Below, piece by piece: positions 26,138-34,302 of a DNA stretch of 64,000 nt. Each line of letters opens with the position of its first letter. Position 1 is the stretch's first letter. A program made the position numbers and the translations under genes. The notes under the pieces were generated by a model that searched no databases, had not been told where the DNA came from, and worked only from the letters and a program-made list of their open reading frames with translations. Source of the stretch: Streptomyces chattanoogensis (GTDB lineage Bacteria > Actinomycetota > Actinomycetes > Streptomycetales > Streptomycetaceae); assembly GCF_001294335.1 (NCBI RefSeq), contig NZ_LGKG01000174.1:1-64000 (forward strand), given 5' to 3'.

Positions 26138-27607
26138 CTACGGGTGCGACGGGCGCCAGGGCCGTGACGGTCGTGACGGCCGGGGCGACGGCGGTGCGAA
26201 GGGCGAGAGTGCCATGGGCGGCAGAAAGTCCCGGATCTCGCTGCGATGCCACCATGCGCCGGTCTCCCGCAACTCCCGCCATGTCGTGAAGCGGTACTGG
26301 AAGACCCGGGCCCGCACCCGGGCCGGTGGGGTGTCGGGGAACGGATTGGTCCGCAGCAGGCGCAGCGTGTCGCGGTCGTTCTCCAGCAGCCGTTCCACAA
26401 AGGCCACAAACCACGCCCGTGCGTAGGCCGGTGAGAGCGCCGCGAACCACATCAGCCAGTCCAGCCGCAGGTGATACGGGGCGAACTGGCGGGGCAGCCG
26501 CCGTACGTCCCCCGGCTTGCCGTGGAACTCGTAGGCGAGCCAGGTCGTATCGGGACCGGTCACCGCATCCGCCGTCCCCTCGACCACGATCTCCCGGCGC
26601 ACCCGCGTGATACTGCCGAACGCGCCGTAGGAGTTGACCAGATGCAGCGATTCGTACGAGGTGTTCATGCGCTGCATACGGCTCAGCAGATTGCGCGCCG
26701 GACGGTAGCTCAGCAGAACGACGCAGACGGTGGCGGCGATCACGACGACCTCGAACCAGAGCGGGGGTGCGGGAGGTGCCGAGGACGGGTGCCGCCACGA
26801 GGGGGCGAGGGCGGAGACGGCCAGCGTGATGGTGAGCCAGTTCAGCCAGGCGAAGTTGCCGGACAGTACCAGCCACAGCTGGGTGACGACCATCGCGGCC
26901 GCGGCCCAGCCGGCCACCGGTTGCGGGGCGAACAGCAGGACCGGGAGGACGAGTTGGGCCACATGGTTGGCGGCGACCTCGACGCGGTGCAGCGGCTTGG
27001 GCAGATGGTGGAAGAACCAGCTCAGCGGGCCGGGCATCGGCTGGGTCTCGTGGTGGTAGTAGAGGCAGGTCAGATCGCGCCAGCAGCTGTCGCCGCGCAT
27101 CTTGATCAGCCCGGCCCCGAACTCCACCCGGAACAGCACCCAGCGCAGCAGATACAGCACCAGGACCGGGGGAGCGGTATCGGCGTTGCCGAGGAAGACG
27201 GCGAGCATGCCCGTCTCCAGCAGCAGCGACTCCCAGCCGAAGCTGTACCACGTCTGCCCCACATTGACGATGGACAGATACATCGCCCACAGCACCAGCC
27301 ACATCACCATCGACGCCCACAGCGGCACCGCATCCGCCGCCCCCGCCGCGACCGCAGCCGCCAGCAGCGCCCCGCCCCACGACCACAGCGCGAAGAACCG
27401 GTCCGAGTAATGCAGGTGGAAGACCGACGGCGAGGCACGGAACGGCGCCCGCGCCACGAACTCGGGCACCGGAAGCATCCCCCGCGCCCCGATCAACGCC
27501 CGGAACTGCCGGGCCGCCGCAACGAACGCGACGACATACATCACCGCCAGCATCCGCTGGAACACAAACCGCCCGAGCCAGTAGCCGGGATCCGCGAACC
27601 ATTCCAC
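26138..27607 (-). CDS. Lipase maturation factor family membrane protein
   Basis: This 489-residue protein matches the lipase maturation factor (LMF1/LMF2) family, ER chaperones in animals with bacterial homologues of unclear role. It has about six to eight membrane helices in the first 300 residues and the conserved loop FEFGAGLIKMRGD-like sequence (here RVEFGAGLIKMRGDSCWRDL). There follow YYHHETQPMP and the soluble C-terminal part with NSYGAFGSITRVR, YEFHGKPGDVRR, APYHLRLDWLMWFAAL and YRFTTW. The very end is a Pro/Ser/Arg tail. It stands alone; no lipase is adjacent. Confidence 0.88.
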   Translation of the reverse strand: MEWFADPGYWLGRFVFQRMLAVMYVVAFVAAARQFRALIGARGMLPVPEFVARAPFRASPSVFHLHYSDRFFALWSWGGALLAAAVAAGAADAVPLWASMVMWLVLWAMYLSIVNVGQTWYSFGWESLLLETGMLAVFLGNADTAPPVLVLYLLRWVLFRVEFGAGLIKMRGDSCWRDLTCLYYHHETQPMPGPLSWFFHHLPKPLHRVEVAANHVAQLVLPVLLFAPQPVAGWAAAAMVVTQLWLVLSGNFAWLNWLTITLAVSALAPSWRHPSSAPPAPPLWFEVVVIAATVCVVLLSYRPARNLLSRMQRMNTSYESLHLVNSYGAFGSITRVRREIVVEGTADAVTGPDTTWLAYEFHGKPGDVRRLPRQFAPYHLRLDWLMWFAALSPAYARAWFVAFVERLLENDRDTLRLLRTNPFPDTPPARVRARVFQYRFTTWRELRETGAWWHRSEIRDFLPPMALSPFAPPSPRPSRPSRPWRPSHP

Positions 27608-27956
27608 CCGCCCATGGGTAGCACTGCGGCCGCGTACCCGGGCGAACGGCGCGCGGCGGCGGGGGCGCGCTCACCTGCCCGGCTACGGAAAGTCACCGGG
27701 CTGGGCAAAGCTTACGAAAGCCAAGAAAATCGGCAACCCGGGAGTGGGGTTTCCGCCGTCCGACGACATGCCTATATCGCCGGAAAATGCCGAGCGAGCC
27801 ACCAGGGACGTCGATACTCTGGTGGTCGACGGACGACCCCTCTGGGAGAACGCCAACACCATTGGCCCGTCGCGGGAACGCCACAAACCCTGGCTGACCT
27901 CCCGGTTTGTGAACAAGGCGCCACCGCGTCGGACCGTTACCTCAATGAAGGAGTGC
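27608..27956. other. Intergenic region upstream of a small protein
   Basis: About 350 bases without a confident gene. A CCACCAG...CTGGTGG stem (27799-27825) lies in it. From 27744 an open frame continues into the small protein at 27960, but its third-position GC is clearly lower than in neighbouring genes. I read this as the leader or promoter region rather than coding sequence. Confidence 0.4.
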
Positions 27957-27959
27957 GTG

Positions 27960-28130
27960 GTGGCATTGCACAAGGCTCAGTACAAGCAGCCCCGGTTGAA
28001 GCAGGGTGACCGGCCAGGTCGTATCAAGGAAGTCCGCAACCTCGAGGTCTGGGGCCGCTGCGCCCCGGTGCGCCTCGCCGGCTGCGATGACGACCCCGCC
28101 GAGCCGTACATCATCCGCGGCATCGACTGA
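27960..28130 (+). CDS. Small basic hypothetical protein
   Basis: This 56-residue protein starts with GTG behind AAGGAG (27948-27953) and begins VALHKAQYKQPRLKQG. The first half is basic, and two Cys residues (in WGRCAPVRLAGCDDD) are followed by an acidic turn and IIRGID at the end. GTG at 27957 or ATG at 27945 are alternative starts. No signal peptide or known domain is seen. A 13-bp tandem repeat and a strong terminator follow, which suggests a monocistronic, possibly highly expressed unit. Function unknown. Confidence 0.55.
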   Translation: MALHKAQYKQPRLKQGDRPGRIKEVRNLEVWGRCAPVRLAGCDDDPAEPYIIRGID

Positions 28131-28157
28131 GGTCGCCGAGTTCGCCGGCGAGGGCGA

Positions 28158-28222
28158 CTCATGAGGACGGCTCATGACGACAGCTCACGAAGACGGCTCA
28201 TGAAGACGACAGACGAGGACGA
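28158..28222. repeat. 13-bp tandem repeat, five units
   Basis: Five consecutive 13-base units read CTCATGAGGACGG, CTCATGACGACAG, CTCACGAAGACGG, CTCATGAAGACGA and CAGACGAGGACGA. They lie between the stop of the small protein and the terminator. Variation among the units shows the array is not freshly expanded. Confidence 0.8.
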
Positions 28223-28236
28223 CTGACGCGCAAGAC

Positions 28237-28275
28237 CGACGGGGAGCGGCGCCAACGGACGGCTGCTCCCCGTCG
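28237..28275. terminator. Perfect 11-bp stem between converging genes
   Basis: CGACGGGGAGC (28237-28247) and GCTCCCCGTCG (28265-28275) form a perfect stem around a 17-base loop. It ends 9 bases before the 3' end of the converging DinB-like gene, so it probably stops transcription from both sides. Confidence 0.7.
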
Positions 28276-28283
28276 TGTGCGGC

Positions 28284-28859
28284 TCAGGGCCGACGCCCCA
28301 GCAGGCACAGCAGCCGGGTGAGATCGTCGGCGTCGGCCGGGGGCTCGATCGCGGGGGCGAAGAGACCCGAGGCGCCGAGCCCCGGAGCGTATGGCTCGAC
28401 CTCGCGCAGGGCGGCCGTCGCGAGGTGGTCGGGGAGCCGTTCATCGGCGCCGATCGCACGGGAGAGGTCCCAGGCGTGCACCACGGCGTCGGCCATCATC
28501 TGCGCGCAGTATGCGTCGGCCGGACTGGTGCCGTAGGACAGGTGGACGGTGCGGTTGAGCGCGCCCGGTGCGCTGAACGCCGCCACGGCGGCCACCGCCG
28601 CGCGGTCCCAGACCGAGGCCGGATCGACGCCCAGCTGATCACCGTCGAAATCCGTGCCCACCTGGGCAATCGTGGCGCCGTCCCGCACCAGGCGGGGGAC
28701 CCACAGCTGCTCGGCGGTCAGGTGGTTCACCAGATCGCGCACCGACCATTCCGTGCAGGGCGTGGGGTCGCCCCACTGGTCGTCACGGACGGCATGGACC
28801 CGCGTCCCGAACAGCTCGAGGGCCTCGCCGTGGGTGCGCAGGATCTCGTCATGGTTCAT
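28284..28859 (-). CDS. TIGR03086-type DinB/mycothiol-dependent metal-binding protein
   Basis: This 191-residue protein belongs to the actinobacterial maleylpyruvate-isomerase-like/DinB superfamily (TIGR03086 type). These are metal-binding four-helix proteins thought to be mycothiol-dependent enzymes. Visible marks are WGDPTPCTEWSVRDLVNHL with the first metal His, and AVVHAWDLSRAIG with the second His. The ATG at 28859 follows GGGGAG; the longer upstream start lacks a ribosome site. No partner gene indicates the substrate. Confidence 0.85.
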   Translation of the reverse strand: MNHDEILRTHGEALELFGTRVHAVRDDQWGDPTPCTEWSVRDLVNHLTAEQLWVPRLVRDGATIAQVGTDFDGDQLGVDPASVWDRAAVAAVAAFSAPGALNRTVHLSYGTSPADAYCAQMMADAVVHAWDLSRAIGADERLPDHLATAALREVEPYAPGLGASGLFAPAIEPPADADDLTRLLCLLGRRP

Positions 28860-28989
28860 GCTCCCCGAGGATAGGAGGGGGCGCTGACATCGGGGGCGAC
28901 GGCGCACGGCGAGCGGGCGGAGCGGGGCCCCGGCTCGCCGTCCTCTGCTCCGATGAAGCGACCGGTGACCCGATCGGCGCAGCGGCCGG

Positions 28990-29235
28990 GAACTTTTTTC
29001 CGGTGGTGTGGACCGGGTGCGCGCCCTACGATGCCGACCTTCGATTTCCGGCCGGCCGGTCCACGGACGGCCGGGGAATCCGGTCGTCCCGGTCCGGCCC
29101 GACGTTGCCCGTCGACCGGCTCGGCGGGGATCTCCTGCTCCGGCGTGCCGACGTCGCCGTCGACCACCCTTGACGATCGCCTTGGCGTCGAAGCCGGCCG
29201 GGTTGAACGTGGCGGCTGCTCCTCGAACGCCTCTG
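28990..29235 (-). pseudogene. Possible frameshifted gene remnant beside the repeat element
   Basis: On the minus strand, from 29235 downward, the reading AATFNPAGFDAKAIVKG looks coding. A one-base shift continues it as VVDGDVGTPEQEIPAEPVDG before the signal fades. No start, stop pair or domain can be fixed. It abuts the left arm of repeat copy C, as if the element had replaced the 5' part of a gene. This is a weak call. Confidence 0.25.
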
Positions 29236-29243
29236 CGCTCGGC

Positions 29244-29748
29244 TTGGGCCGTACGTTTTCGGCCGTCCCGCCATGGGGGTTTGTCGCCGTTGCCCGTTCG
29301 CTGCGCTTTGCCTGGGCCGTACGTTGCCGAGTGCAGCGCCGTTGCGCCTGCGGCGGGCTGGTTGCCGCTGCGCGGGGCTGTTCGGCAGCGGCGCCGGGCT
29401 TACGCGGCTCCGCCGCTACAGCCCGGCACCGCCCCGAGTGGGGTGGGAAAAGACGGTGGGGGTACCCGTACGCGGTCGGGTGCGCCCAGTGGACGAGACA
29501 TAGGGAACTGGACACTCGACGCCAGCCCCCACCGGCCTCTTCACCCCCTACCCACGGGAGGGGCCGCTCCGCAGGACGGAGTCCGGAGGAGGGGCACCGC
29601 ACCCGTACAACCCACGCCCGCCGCAGGCGCAACGGCGAGAAGTACCCACGGCGGGGAAGCCGGCAACGTACGGGCCCAGGCAAAGCGCAGCGAACGGGCA
29701 ACGACGACAAACCCCCACGGCGGGATAGCCGACAACGTACGGCCAAAG
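29244..29748 (+). repeat. Dispersed inverted-repeat element, copy C (most complete)
   Basis: The outer arms at 29244-29329 and 29661-29748 are near-perfect reverse complements over about 86 bases with roughly six to eight differences. Both contain CAGGCAAAGCGCAGCG-type and CCCCCACGGCGGG-type words. A second, inner inverted pair (CGCCGTTGCGCCTGCGGCGGGC at about 29336-29357 and its complement at about 29610-29633) and the core shared with copies A and B lie between. The element sits just upstream of the VOC gene. No transposase is coded inside. Confidence 0.85.
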
Positions 29749-29852
29749 CCAGGCGCAGCGGCATGACGGACACCTGGTGTCCTACTGCGCCCCTAGCGTC
29801 GGCGATGCGGGGCGCAACCGGTGTGGCCCGCACCGAAAAGGCGAGGAGCGGC

Positions 29853-30245
29853 ATGATGAACGGGGAAGAGAACATGGCGGGGGCGACGGCGCGGCTGATG
29901 GGTGCCGGGTTCTGGGCGCATGACGGCAAGGCGCTGGCCGACTTCTATGCCGCCGCCCTGGGATGGCAGGTCACCCGGACGTTCGGTGACACGGCGGTGA
30001 TGATCAGCGACGGCAGCGAAGGCGCGACCGGCTACGTCTTCTACACCGCCAAGGATTTCCGGGCGCCGGACTGGCCGAAGGACGAGCTCGTCTTTCATGT
30101 CGACCTGTCCTGTGACGACATCGCCGCAACGGAGCAGCGGTTGCTGTCCCTTGGCGCCACGAAGCCCGAACACCAGCCGGGCGGCGACCGCTGGACGGTC
30201 CTCCTGGATCCGTCCGGGCAGCCGTTCTGCATCAGCGCTTCCTAG
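29853..30245 (+). CDS. VOC family (glyoxalase/bleomycin-resistance fold) protein
   Basis: This 130-residue single-domain VOC protein has two beta-alpha-beta-beta-beta modules: GAGFWAHDGKALADFYAAAL with AVMISD, and LVFHVDLSCDDIAATEQRL with WTVLLDPSGQPFCIS. The first usual metal ligand His is present in FWAHDG and a second in VFHVDL, with Asp in LLDPSG, so metal binding is possible. GAGGAG precedes the ATG at 29853. Such proteins are enzymes or binding proteins for small molecules; none is indicated here. Confidence 0.85.
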   Translation: MMNGEENMAGATARLMGAGFWAHDGKALADFYAAALGWQVTRTFGDTAVMISDGSEGATGYVFYTAKDFRAPDWPKDELVFHVDLSCDDIAATEQRLLSLGATKPEHQPGGDRWTVLLDPSGQPFCISAS

Positions 30246-30269
30246 GCCGTATCGGTGCCTCCTGGGCTG

Positions 30270-31097
30270 TCACTCCGCGATGCCCCGGGTAAGGACCACG
30301 ACGGTGACGAACCTGCGGTAGAGCCGGATCGGGTCCTCGTCGGTCAGCCGTACGGTCACGGCGTCGAGGCGTTCGACGCCGGTGATCCAGGTGGCCATCT
30401 CGGCGAGGTCCGGATTGCGCAGCCGTACGGTAAGCGTGGCCGGGAGAGCGATCCGGGGCGGGGCGGCGGTCTGCGGCAGGGCCCGGACGGCCTCGTATGC
30501 GGCCTCGTGGATCCGTTCCCGTGCCGTGAGGGGGTGGAGGCTGTCGGCGGCGAAGCGGGAGACCGAGGATTTGACCACGGCGCTGCGGATCCCGGGGCAG
30601 AAGGGTTCGATCTCGGCGGCCGTCGTCTCGTCACCGGTGATCAGCACCACCGGCACACCGTGGCCCAGCGCGACCAGGGCGTTGATGCCGCTCTCGCCGG
30701 CGATCACGCCGTTCAGCCGTACCTCGCTGATGGCCCGTGGGTTGTAGGTGTGCGACAGTGTGGCCGGGGCGCCCGACATCGAGCCGTGGTACGAGACGAA
30801 GAAGACGCCGTCGAACGAGGCGTCCAGGCCCTGCATCATGTAGAGCGGCTTGTGCCGTCCGGACAGATAGCGGCTGCGGCCCGCGAGGGCGTCCGGCCGT
30901 AGATTGGCCATCGCCGAGTGCGCGTCGTTGACCAGGAACTCGGTCGCGCCGCCGGCTCGCGCCCCTTTGATCGCGGCGTTGACCTCCTCCTGCAACAGGC
31001 CCCGGTAGTAGGCGTATTCAGGCTCCGCGGGACGGCACTGCGCCCAGTCCACGACGCCTGCGGTGCCCTCCATGTCGGAGGAGAGGAAGATCTTCAC
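30270..31097 (-). CDS. M55 family D-aminopeptidase (DppA-like)
   Basis: This 275-residue M55 zinc peptidase resembles Bacillus DppA, which removes N-terminal D-amino acids from peptides. Metal-site motifs are SSDMEGTAG (residues 5-13), VNDAHSAM, VSYHGSMSG and NGVIAGESGINA. The GTG at 31097 (GGGAGCG upstream) gives the family's exact N-terminus VKIFLSSDMEG and its usual length of 274; the longer start adds 26 unrelated residues. Two tandem copies of a perfect palindrome lie upstream and may control it. The ABC peptide importer of this window is 22 kb away. Confidence 0.9.
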   Translation of the reverse strand: MKIFLSSDMEGTAGVVDWAQCRPAEPEYAYYRGLLQEEVNAAIKGARAGGATEFLVNDAHSAMANLRPDALAGRSRYLSGRHKPLYMMQGLDASFDGVFFVSYHGSMSGAPATLSHTYNPRAISEVRLNGVIAGESGINALVALGHGVPVVLITGDETTAAEIEPFCPGIRSAVVKSSVSRFAADSLHPLTARERIHEAAYEAVRALPQTAAPPRIALPATLTVRLRNPDLAEMATWITGVERLDAVTVRLTDEDPIRLYRRFVTVVVLTRGIAE

Positions 31098-31160
31098 GGC
31101 ATGCGCTCCCTGGGTGCGGTTCGGGCCGGGCCGGCCGGTTGTGCGGGACCAGTGAGGGGG

Positions 31161-31199
31161 ATCAGTGATGCGCATCAGTGATGCGCATCAGTTATGCGC
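31161..31199. promoter_or_regulatory. Tandem palindromes upstream of the M55 peptidase gene
   Basis: Three 13-base direct units (ATCAGTGATGCGC, the same again, then ATCAGTTATGCGC) create two full copies of the perfect palindrome TGATGCGCATCA, at 31166-31177 and 31179-31190. They lie 64 or more bases before the minus-strand M55 start. Two abutting identical dyads 13 bases apart suggest cooperative binding of a dimeric regulator. Confidence 0.5.
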
Positions 31200-31262
31200 T
31201 GAACGGCCGGAGCGTGGCCAGAGCGCCTTTTCGGCCGACCGGGGGCGCGCTCTCCCGGAGCC

Positions 31263-32210
31263 TCACAGGCCGGCCAGCTCCGCCAGTACCTGAGTCTGCG
31301 TCAATTCCGCGGCCCCGCCCGCCACATCGTCGTGAGCGGCGCTCCACAGCGCGTTCTCCACGCCCCGCGCCACCGACCAGGCAAGCAGCCGTGCGGGGTC
31401 CTCGCCCAGCTCCCCGGCGACCAGGGCGTAGCGCTCGCGGAGCACCGGGCGGGGGTCCGGGTGGCCGAAGGGGTCGTCGATCCCCAGCAGGAGCGGCCAG
31501 GGGTCGTACGCCGGGTCGCCGATCATCGGCTTGGGGTCGATGGCCAGCCACGGACGGCGGTCGGCGGCCAGGACGTTGCCCGGGTTGAAGTCGCCGTGGA
31601 CGACGACCTCGCGGGTGGCCGTCGCCGGGAGCTCGCGCAGCAGGACGGCGCCGAGTGCGACCAGGCCGGGGTCGTAGGCGGGACGCAGCCGCAGCATGCG
31701 TTCCTCCACCAGGTCGGCCCACTCGGCGCAGACCGCGTCGACCCGTTCCAGACGGCCGTCGAGCGGTGCGGGAGCGGTCCACAGGTCGCGCAGCAGGCGG
31801 GAGGCGAGGGTGAGTCGTTGGGCGGCCGGCAGTGCGGCGGTGCCGGCGAGCGGGGTGCCGGGGGTGCAGCGTTCGATCAGCAGGGCGCCGCGTGCGCGGT
31901 CCCACCGGTGCAGGCGCACCGCGCCGTTGCCGTCCCACGCGCGCAGTCCCGGTGCCTCGCCGTCCGCCTCGCGGTGCGGCCAGGACACTTTGAGGACGGC
32001 CGGGCCGCCGTCGGGGAGTGCGGCCGGTGCCACCCAGGAGCAGCTGCCGCCGCGGAAGGGGGCGCCCAGTCGCAGCTCCCATCGCTCCGCGGCCTCCCGG
32101 ACGATCCCCGGCAGCCGGTCGAGCCAGGCCCGCCCGGACGCGGTCCGGCTCATCTGCCGTATGACGGGCAAGTCTGCGGGGAAGCGGCCGGCGCGGTGTG
32201 GATCAGCCAT
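31263..32210 (-). CDS. Aminoglycoside phosphotransferase family protein (APH(6)-like)
   Basis: This 315-residue kinase is like streptomycin 6-phosphotransferases (StrB/APH(6)). The catalytic loop is VVHGDFNPGNVLA and the Mg-binding region is LAIDPKPMIGDPAYDPW, both typical of this subgroup. The N-terminal lobe has GPAVLKVSWPHREADGE with the ATP-binding Lys. In a streptomycete it may give streptomycin resistance or phosphorylate an unrelated metabolite. No streptomycin biosynthesis genes are in the window. The start is an ATG at 32210. Confidence 0.85.
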   Translation of the reverse strand: MADPHRAGRFPADLPVIRQMSRTASGRAWLDRLPGIVREAAERWELRLGAPFRGGSCSWVAPAALPDGGPAVLKVSWPHREADGEAPGLRAWDGNGAVRLHRWDRARGALLIERCTPGTPLAGTAALPAAQRLTLASRLLRDLWTAPAPLDGRLERVDAVCAEWADLVEERMLRLRPAYDPGLVALGAVLLRELPATATREVVVHGDFNPGNVLAADRRPWLAIDPKPMIGDPAYDPWPLLLGIDDPFGHPDPRPVLRERYALVAGELGEDPARLLAWSVARGVENALWSAAHDDVAGGAAELTQTQVLAELAGL

Positions 32211-32328
32211 CCGGGCAGCGTACGCCGGAGCGGTGCGGCCGGGGCCGTACGGGGCCGTACGGGGGAGCGTGCCGGGTGCCGCGGCGGTACGGACGGAATG
32301 CTCCGGAAGGCGGTGGTATGTGTCGGGC

Positions 32329-33507
32329 ATGAGCGCCTCTACACGGTATGCGGCCGTCGCCCTGGTAGCCGCGCTGGCCGTGGGCTGCGGCGGCCCGCCC
32401 AGCAGCACCCCGCACCCTGCCCCGCACAGCGCCCGGCAGCCGTTCGCGAAGGCCAAGCCGCGCGGCGAGGCCGGCGCCGCGATGACGAAGGACGTCCGGC
32501 CCTTCACCCTCGTCGCCGGCGGGGACATCATCCCGTCCTCCCCGGACGTGCTCGAGACGGCGCGGAGCGATGCGATGGGCACCGGCTACGACTACCGGCC
32601 GATGCTCGCGGGCGTGAAGTCGGTCGTCTTCGGCGCGGATCTGGCGCTGTGTCACCTGGGGGCGCCGCTCGGGCCGCTGACCGGTCCCTTCACCGGCTAC
32701 CCCGTCTACCAGGCGCCGCCCCAGCTCGCCACCGCCCTGAAGGCCACCGGTTACGACTCCTGTTCCACCGCCTCCAGCCACGTCCTGGACCAGGGCGTCC
32801 CCGGGGTGAGCCGCACCCTGGAGGCCATGGACACCGTCGGGCTGCGCCATGTCGGCTCCGGGCGCGACGCCGCCGAGGGGGCGCGGCCGGCGCTGCTGCG
32901 GGCCGACGGCGGGGCGCGGGTGGCCCATCTCGCGTACACCTACGGGACGGATCAGAAGCGCCGTCCGGCGTCGGCGCCCTGGACGGTGAACCTGATCAAC
33001 GCGCGGAAGATCATCGCGGATGCGCGGGCCGCGCGCCGGGCCGGTGCCGATGTCGTGGTCGTCAGCCCGCACTGGGGCGCGGAGTACCGCACCGCCCCCT
33101 CCGAGGAACAGCTGAGGCTCGCCCGCGCACTCACCGCCTCCACGACCGGCGGCCGCCCGGACATCGACCTGATCCTCGGCAGCCATGCGCAGACCCCCCA
33201 GCCGTACGAGAAGGTCAATGGCACGTGGGTCGTCTACGGTCTCGGCGACCAGGTCTCCGGGGCCATGAGGAGACCGGAGGGCAACTGGGGCACCCTCGCC
33301 CGCTTCCGGTTCGCGCCGCCGGACCGGGCCGGGCAGCGCTGGAAGGTCACCAGGGCGCAGTACATTCCCCAGCTCGCCGAGCTGGGGCCGCCGCTGCGGG
33401 TGCGCAATCTCGCCCGGACCGCCGGCCACCGGGACGTCCGCACGGCGATCCGCAAGGCGGTGCTCGGCCGGGGTGCCCGCGCCGAGGGGCTGCGGATGGG
33501 GAGGTGA
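32329..33507 (+). CDS. CapA family lipoprotein (poly-gamma-glutamate/capsule-type phosphoesterase fold)
   Basis: This 392-residue lipoprotein has a signal ending in LAVGCGG, with the lipidated Cys at about residue 20. The mature part is a PGA_cap/CapA metallophosphatase-like domain: LVAGGDIIPSS, TASSHVLDQGVPGVSRTLEAMD, VVVVSPHWGAEYRTAPSEEQ and LILGSHAQTPQPYE. It acts outside the membrane; CapA proteins take part in poly-gamma-glutamate or envelope polymer handling. No capB or capC gene is near. A GTG at 32320 (GGAAGG upstream at good spacing) may be the true start. Confidence 0.85.
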   Translation: MSASTRYAAVALVAALAVGCGGPPSSTPHPAPHSARQPFAKAKPRGEAGAAMTKDVRPFTLVAGGDIIPSSPDVLETARSDAMGTGYDYRPMLAGVKSVVFGADLALCHLGAPLGPLTGPFTGYPVYQAPPQLATALKATGYDSCSTASSHVLDQGVPGVSRTLEAMDTVGLRHVGSGRDAAEGARPALLRADGGARVAHLAYTYGTDQKRRPASAPWTVNLINARKIIADARAARRAGADVVVVSPHWGAEYRTAPSEEQLRLARALTASTTGGRPDIDLILGSHAQTPQPYEKVNGTWVVYGLGDQVSGAMRRPEGNWGTLARFRFAPPDRAGQRWKVTRAQYIPQLAELGPPLRVRNLARTAGHRDVRTAIRKAVLGRGARAEGLRMGR

Positions 33508-33601
33508 CCGGGCGTCCCGCGGCGCTCCGGTACGGGCTGCCCGCGCGGTGTGAAACCCTGGTCACGTACGTCGGCGAGGCCAGGGAAGGGACCGGAGGGC
33601 A

Positions 33602-34219
33602 GTGAGCGAGAGTGCGGCCGCCCGGCCCCGTAATCCGCGCGGCCAGGGCGAGCGGCTGCGGGAGGAACTCCTGCGGGCCACCGAACGCCTCCTGGAGGAG
33701 GTCGGCAGCGAGGACGCGCTGTCGCTGCGCGCGGTGGCCCGCGAGGCGGGCGTCGCCGCGCCGAGCATCTACCGCCACTTCGCCGACAAGACCGAGCTGG
33801 TCTGGGCGACCATGGAGGTCAGCTACGAGCGGCTGGGGCAGGCGATGGCCGAGGCCGCCGCGAAGGCCCAGGACGACCCCGTCGCCCGGCTGCGGGCCCA
33901 GCTGCGCGCCTATTGCCGCTACGCCATCGGGCACCCCGCCACCTACCGCCTGCTCTACGAGACCCGGCAGACCCCGGTCGGCCCCGAGCGGCTGGCCGGG
34001 CATCCGGCCGCGCCCCTGGTGCGCGGGTTCCATGACGCGCTGACCGCCTGCGAGGAGGCCGGCTGGCGGGTGCGCGGCACCCGCACCGAGGCGCCGTATG
34101 TGCTGTGGTCGTCGGTGCACGGCCGGGTGATGCTCTGGCAGGTCATGCCGAGCCGCAAGGACGCCGGCCGGCTGGACCGGTTCGTGGACGAGATCCTGCT
34201 GCTGTTGCTCGAGCGCTGA
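33602..34219 (+). CDS. TetR family transcriptional regulator
   Basis: This 205-residue TetR repressor starts with GTG behind GGAGGG. The helix-turn-helix is clear (SLRAVAREAGVAAPSIYRHFADKTELV, about residues 39-65). The C-terminal ligand domain is of the kind with YRLLYETRQTP and a LWSSVHGRVMLWQ helix seen in WHG/TetR_C_33-type regulators. It is directly upstream of the P450-ferredoxin-reductase genes in the same direction. The palindromes between it and the P450 are its likely target. Confidence 0.9.
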   Translation: MSESAAARPRNPRGQGERLREELLRATERLLEEVGSEDALSLRAVAREAGVAAPSIYRHFADKTELVWATMEVSYERLGQAMAEAAAKAQDDPVARLRAQLRAYCRYAIGHPATYRLLYETRQTPVGPERLAGHPAAPLVRGFHDALTACEEAGWRVRGTRTEAPYVLWSSVHGRVMLWQVMPSRKDAGRLDRFVDEILLLLLER

Positions 34220-34302
34220 GCCGCTCTTCTCCGGCGCCGCACGAGCGTCCTGCGACCTCCGGCGCCCTCGCCGGTGCCCTCCGCATCCTCACCCGCGACA
34301 CA

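Noticed and set aside
27744..27959. N-terminal extension of the small protein to a 128-residue form
   Set aside because: Third-position GC is lower than in neighbouring genes and no ribosome site precedes the upstream starts; AAGGAG sits before the GTG at 27960.
28158..28222. CRISPR-like array
   Set aside because: The 13-base units are directly abutting with no spacers, and no cas genes are present.
29008..29766. Open frames through repeat copy C
   Set aside because: They consist of Arg/Pro/Gly-rich readings of the inverted arms on both strands with no ribosome site or domain.
31263..32210. Streptomycin biosynthesis or resistance cluster around the APH(6)-like gene
   Set aside because: No other str-type genes are nearby; a lone kinase does not support a cluster.
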